This document shows, one piece after another, positions 13,099 to 15,037 of a DNA stretch of 15,037 bases. The stretch covers positions 1-15,037 of the forward strand of contig JAKLKT010000017.1 in assembly GCA_023150495.1 (NCBI GenBank). The letters are read 5' to 3'. This DNA comes from Planctomycetota bacterium. Lineage in GTDB: Bacteria > Planctomycetota > PLA2. The notes under the pieces were generated by a model. That model did not search any database, had not been told where the DNA came from, and saw only the letters and a program-made list of their open reading frames with translations. Within the stretch, counting starts at the first letter, position 1; each line of letters starts with the position of its first letter. A program made the translations under genes and the position numbers.

Positions 13099-13632
13099 TT
13101 ACGTACCACCGAGGAGGGACATCTCCCGAAAAGGCTCATGGAGAGCGCCTTCTCCGGCGAGGACGGACGAAAAAAGAACGATTTTTTCCGCCCGGAACCG
13201 GCCGAAGGGGCGCTTGGGGTCGAAGGGAGGGGGCTGCGGAGGCCGGTCGCGGAACCTCCCGAGCGTGATGTGGGCCGTCCAGGGCCTCTCCTCCGGGGGG
13301 TAGCCGAGGGCCACCACGGCGTCCTCGATGTCTCCCGCGAGCGCCTTGCTGGCCCCCTCTCCCTCCCCGAGCCCCACCCACACCACCCTCGGGCGCCTTG
13401 CATCGGGAAAAGCGCCGAGCCCTGCAAGCGACACATCGAAGCTCGCGTGCCGGGCCGCCACCTCGGCCGCCGCGGCGGCCACCGGCTCGGGGTCCTCGAT
13501 GTCGCCCAAGAAGCGGAGCGTCAGGTGGATCGTGCCCGCCTTCTGCGCCCGGAGCCCAGCGATCCCGCGCCCCACCGCCGCGAGCTCCTCGCAGAGCTTT
13601 TCCGGGAGGGGGATCGCGAGGAACGCCCTCAC
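13099..13632 (-). CDS. thpR: RNA 2',3'-cyclic phosphodiesterase (LigT/ThpR, 2H family)
   Basis: The 177-residue protein has both HxT motifs of the 2H phosphoesterase fold: HLT at 36-38 (in IHLTLRFLG) and HIT at 121-123 (in WTAHITLGRF). The enzyme hydrolyses 2',3'-cyclic phosphate ends of RNA to 2'-phosphate; older names call it 2'-5' RNA ligase. The opening RAFLAIPLPEKL is typical. The GTG start at 13632 overlaps the stop of the kinase gene as GTGA and lacks a Shine-Dalgarno sequence, indicating coupling. Codons around 150-156 contain an A6 run and a T6 run only a few bases apart, unusual in this GC-rich DNA and potentially slippery. A weak intrinsic terminator follows. Confidence 0.92.
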   Translation of the reverse strand: MRAFLAIPLPEKLCEELAAVGRGIAGLRAQKAGTIHLTLRFLGDIEDPEPVAAAAAEVAARHASFDVSLAGLGAFPDARRPRVVWVGLGEGEGASKALAGDIEDAVVALGYPPEERPWTAHITLGRFRDRPPQPPPFDPKRPFGRFRAEKIVLFSSVLAGEGALHEPFREMSLLGGT

Positions 13633-14528
13633 GGGTGCGCCGTGAACGCGAGGAACTCCCGGTAGCGGGCGTCGAGATCGGCGCGGGTGATCGCGCGGAG
13701 ACGCCTGAGCGAGAAGTCCTCGACCGTGAAGCTCGCGACGATCGCGCCCATGATCATCGCGCGGCGGAGCGAGCGTTCGTCGACCTTGCCCTCGGCCGCG
13801 AGCGAGCCGACGAGCCCGCCAGCGAAGCTGTCGCCCGCGCCCGTCGGGTCGACGACGTGCTCGAGCGGGTAGGCGGGGATCGCGTGGAAGAAGTCCCTGC
13901 CCCACAGGAAGGCGCCGTGCTCGCCCTTCTTCACGACGACGACCTTCGGCCCCTTCGCGAGGAGCTTCCGGCCGGCGCGGATGAGCGAGTGGTCCTCGGC
14001 GATCGCGCGCGCCTCCGCGTCGTTGCAGACGAGCATGTCGACCCGCTTCAGCACCTCGTTGAGGTCGTCCCAGGTCTCCTGGATCCAGTAGTTCATCGTG
14101 TCGAGCACGGTGAAGGCGCCCGGCACCTGGTCGAGCACGTGCGCCTGCGTCCTCGGCGGCGCGTTCGCGAGGAACACGAAGCTGCTCTTGCGGAACGCCG
14201 CGGGCACGGCCGGCTGGTAGCCGTCGAGGACGTTCAGGTGCGTGGCCATCGTCTCGGCGACGTTCATGTCGCCCGCGTAGCGGCCGGCCCAGCGGAAGGT
14301 CTTCCCCGGCCGCACGTCGAGGCCCGTGAGGTCGACCCCGCACTCCTCGAGGAGCTTCCTGTGCTCGTGCTTGAAGTCCTCGCCGACGACGCCGACGAGC
14401 CGCACGGGGCCGAAGAACGACGCGCCGACCGCGAAGTAGGTGGCGGCGCCGCCGAGGATGTCCTCGACGCGCCCCGACGGGGTCTCGACGGTGTCGTAGG
14501 CGAGCGCGCCGACCGCGAGGAGCGACAT
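13629..14528 (-). CDS. PfkB-family sugar (ribokinase-like) kinase
   Basis: The 299-residue cytosolic kinase has the N-terminal glycine motif GGAATYFAVG (26-35) and the C-terminal signature DPTGAGDSFAGG (227-238), with catalytic base Asp233. The central GDMNVAETMATHLNVLDGYQP stretch (from residue 87) is part of the substrate lid and looks characteristic of an uncharacterised subgroup rather than of ribokinase, fructokinase or adenosine kinase, so the substrate is left open. The ATG at 14528 starts directly with the first beta strand (LLAVGALAYDTV). It follows the upstream membrane-protein stop by 12 bases without a clear Shine-Dalgarno sequence. Its stop overlaps the thpR GTG. Together with thpR it may serve nucleoside or RNA-end salvage, but that is only suggested by adjacency. 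Confidence 0.9.
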   Translation of the reverse strand: MSLLAVGALAYDTVETPSGRVEDILGGAATYFAVGASFFGPVRLVGVVGEDFKHEHRKLLEECGVDLTGLDVRPGKTFRWAGRYAGDMNVAETMATHLNVLDGYQPAVPAAFRKSSFVFLANAPPRTQAHVLDQVPGAFTVLDTMNYWIQETWDDLNEVLKRVDMLVCNDAEARAIAEDHSLIRAGRKLLAKGPKVVVVKKGEHGAFLWGRDFFHAIPAYPLEHVVDPTGAGDSFAGGLVGSLAAEGKVDERSLRRAMIMGAIVASFTVEDFSLRRLRAITRADLDARYREFLAFTAHP

Positions 14529-14540
14529 GGCGAGAGGGTA

Positions 14541-15037
14541 CTACGCCCGGTACCGGCGAAGCCAGAGACCGGCCGGCAGCGCGAGCAGCACGTGGAGGAC
14601 CTTGTACGTGAACGAGAGCGCGAGCGCGGTCCCCGCCGGCACGCCCGCGTCGGGCAGGAGCGCGACGTACGCGAGGTCCCCAACGCCGAAGCCTCCCGGG
14701 AGCCCGGGCACGGCGGAGACCATCTGGGCGACCGGCACCGCGGCGAGGACGGCGAAGAGCGAGAGCGTGACGCCGAGCGCCCTGCCGTAGAGGAAGATCG
14801 CGAGGAGCACGAGCGCCTGCGCGACGAGGGCCACGAGCGCCGCCCCGGCGAGCGCGCGCCCCTTCCCGGCGTAGAGCGCGAGCGCCTCCGAGGCCTCCCG
14901 CGCGATCGCGGAGAGCCGCCGCGGGACGAGCCGCGCGAGGCCCGTCGCGGCCCTGAGGCCGGGGAGGAGGAGGAGCGCGAGGAGGAGGAGGGCGCAGGCG
15001 AGCATCGCGGCGAGGAGCGCGCGGGTCGCCCCGACCC
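14541..15037 (-). CDS. LPG-synthase-type (UPF0104) integral membrane protein, C-terminal part
   Basis: The open frame runs in from the right edge with no stop, so only the last 164 or so residues are visible. They contain about four hydrophobic segments (for example LACALLLLALLLLPGL, LVALVAQALVLLAIFL, LFAVLAAVPVAQMVSAV and the C-terminal LHVLLALPAGLWL). The loop VPGLPGGFGVGDLA matches the conserved Pro-Gly-x-Pro-Gly-Gly-x-Gly motif of the lysylphosphatidylglycerol-synthase transmembrane (UPF0104) family. Members act as lipid flippases or transferases in the cytoplasmic membrane, and many are of unknown substrate. No aminoacyl transferase domain follows the membrane region, so this is the stand-alone membrane form at its C-terminal end. 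It precedes the kinase by 12 bases and probably shares its transcript. Confidence 0.8.
   Translation of the reverse strand, partial: VGATRALLAAMLACALLLLALLLLPGLRAATGLARLVPRRLSAIAREASEALALYAGKGRALAGAALVALVAQALVLLAIFLYGRALGVTLSLFAVLAAVPVAQMVSAVPGLPGGFGVGDLAYVALLPDAGVPAGTALALSFTYKVLHVLLALPAGLWLRRYRA

Noticed and set aside
13099..14343. A 414-codon frame suggesting a fusion ahead of ThpR
   Set aside because: The upstream two-thirds is a wrong frame of the PfkB kinase. ThpR begins at the GTG at 13632.
1..15037. CRISPR array, tRNA, rRNA, mobile element or defence system
   Set aside because: No spaced direct repeats, tRNA-like cloverleaf, transposase or nuclease/toxin gene could be read on either strand. 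The content is housekeeping genes in a uniform base composition.

Overview
The window reads as chromosomal core sequence from a very GC-rich (roughly 70% by eye) diderm-type bacterium. All sixteen genes I can support lie on the minus strand, so transcription runs from high to low coordinates. No tRNA, rRNA, CRISPR array, insertion sequence, phage gene or attachment site was seen. Several traits fit Planctomycetota or a related lineage, although I cannot place it by search: a eukaryotic-type UDP-sugar pyrophosphorylase, a membrane-anchored protein built of carboxypeptidase-regulatory-like domains, FabD with GLSLG instead of GHSLG, and a small protein with a PFPTWSE-type tail. Treat the lineage as tentative.

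Layout in transcription order. (1) 15037-13099: the 3' part of an LPG-synthase-type integral membrane protein, a PfkB-family sugar kinase, and the RNA 2',3'-cyclic phosphodiesterase ThpR. The last two share a GTGA stop/start overlap and are followed by a weak intrinsic terminator with a T6 tract. (2) 13042-11942: recA, with a strong ribosome binding site and a 3' hairpin. (3) 11941-11633: a 309-base GC-rich spacer where many genomes carry recX. (4) 11632-9008: alaS, apparently leaderless. (5) 8930-2752: a near-consensus promoter followed by rpmF-fabD-fabG-acpP-fabF, then a UDP-sugar pyrophosphorylase, ddl and a cupin. This is a tightly packed run joining fatty-acid synthesis to envelope and peptidoglycan precursor synthesis. 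(6) 2670-459: a multi-domain surface protein overlapping a small protein with repeated Arg-Arg pairs. (7) 370-1: the N-terminus of a leucyl aminopeptidase, cut by the window edge.

The genes in block 5 fit together functionally. FabD loads malonyl groups onto AcpP, FabG and FabF work on the chain, the pyrophosphorylase makes UDP-sugar, probably UDP-GlcNAc, for the wall and outer envelope, and Ddl makes D-Ala-D-Ala. The usual rpmF-proximal neighbours (DUF177, plsX, fabH) are absent. Neighbouring genes are coupled by ATGA or GTGA overlaps (rpmF/fabD, fabD/fabG, fabF/pyrophosphorylase, thpR/pfkB) and by one unusual 82-base overlap (ddl/cupin).

I found no clear new multi-gene system. The most unusual points are the Arg-Arg-repeat protein coupled to the multi-domain surface protein, the long ddl/cupin overlap, RecA changes at normally invariant positions, a FabG with a shortened cofactor-side segment, and a recurring pattern of TANNNT hexamers close to start codons that lack a Shine-Dalgarno sequence, which suggests leaderless mRNAs.
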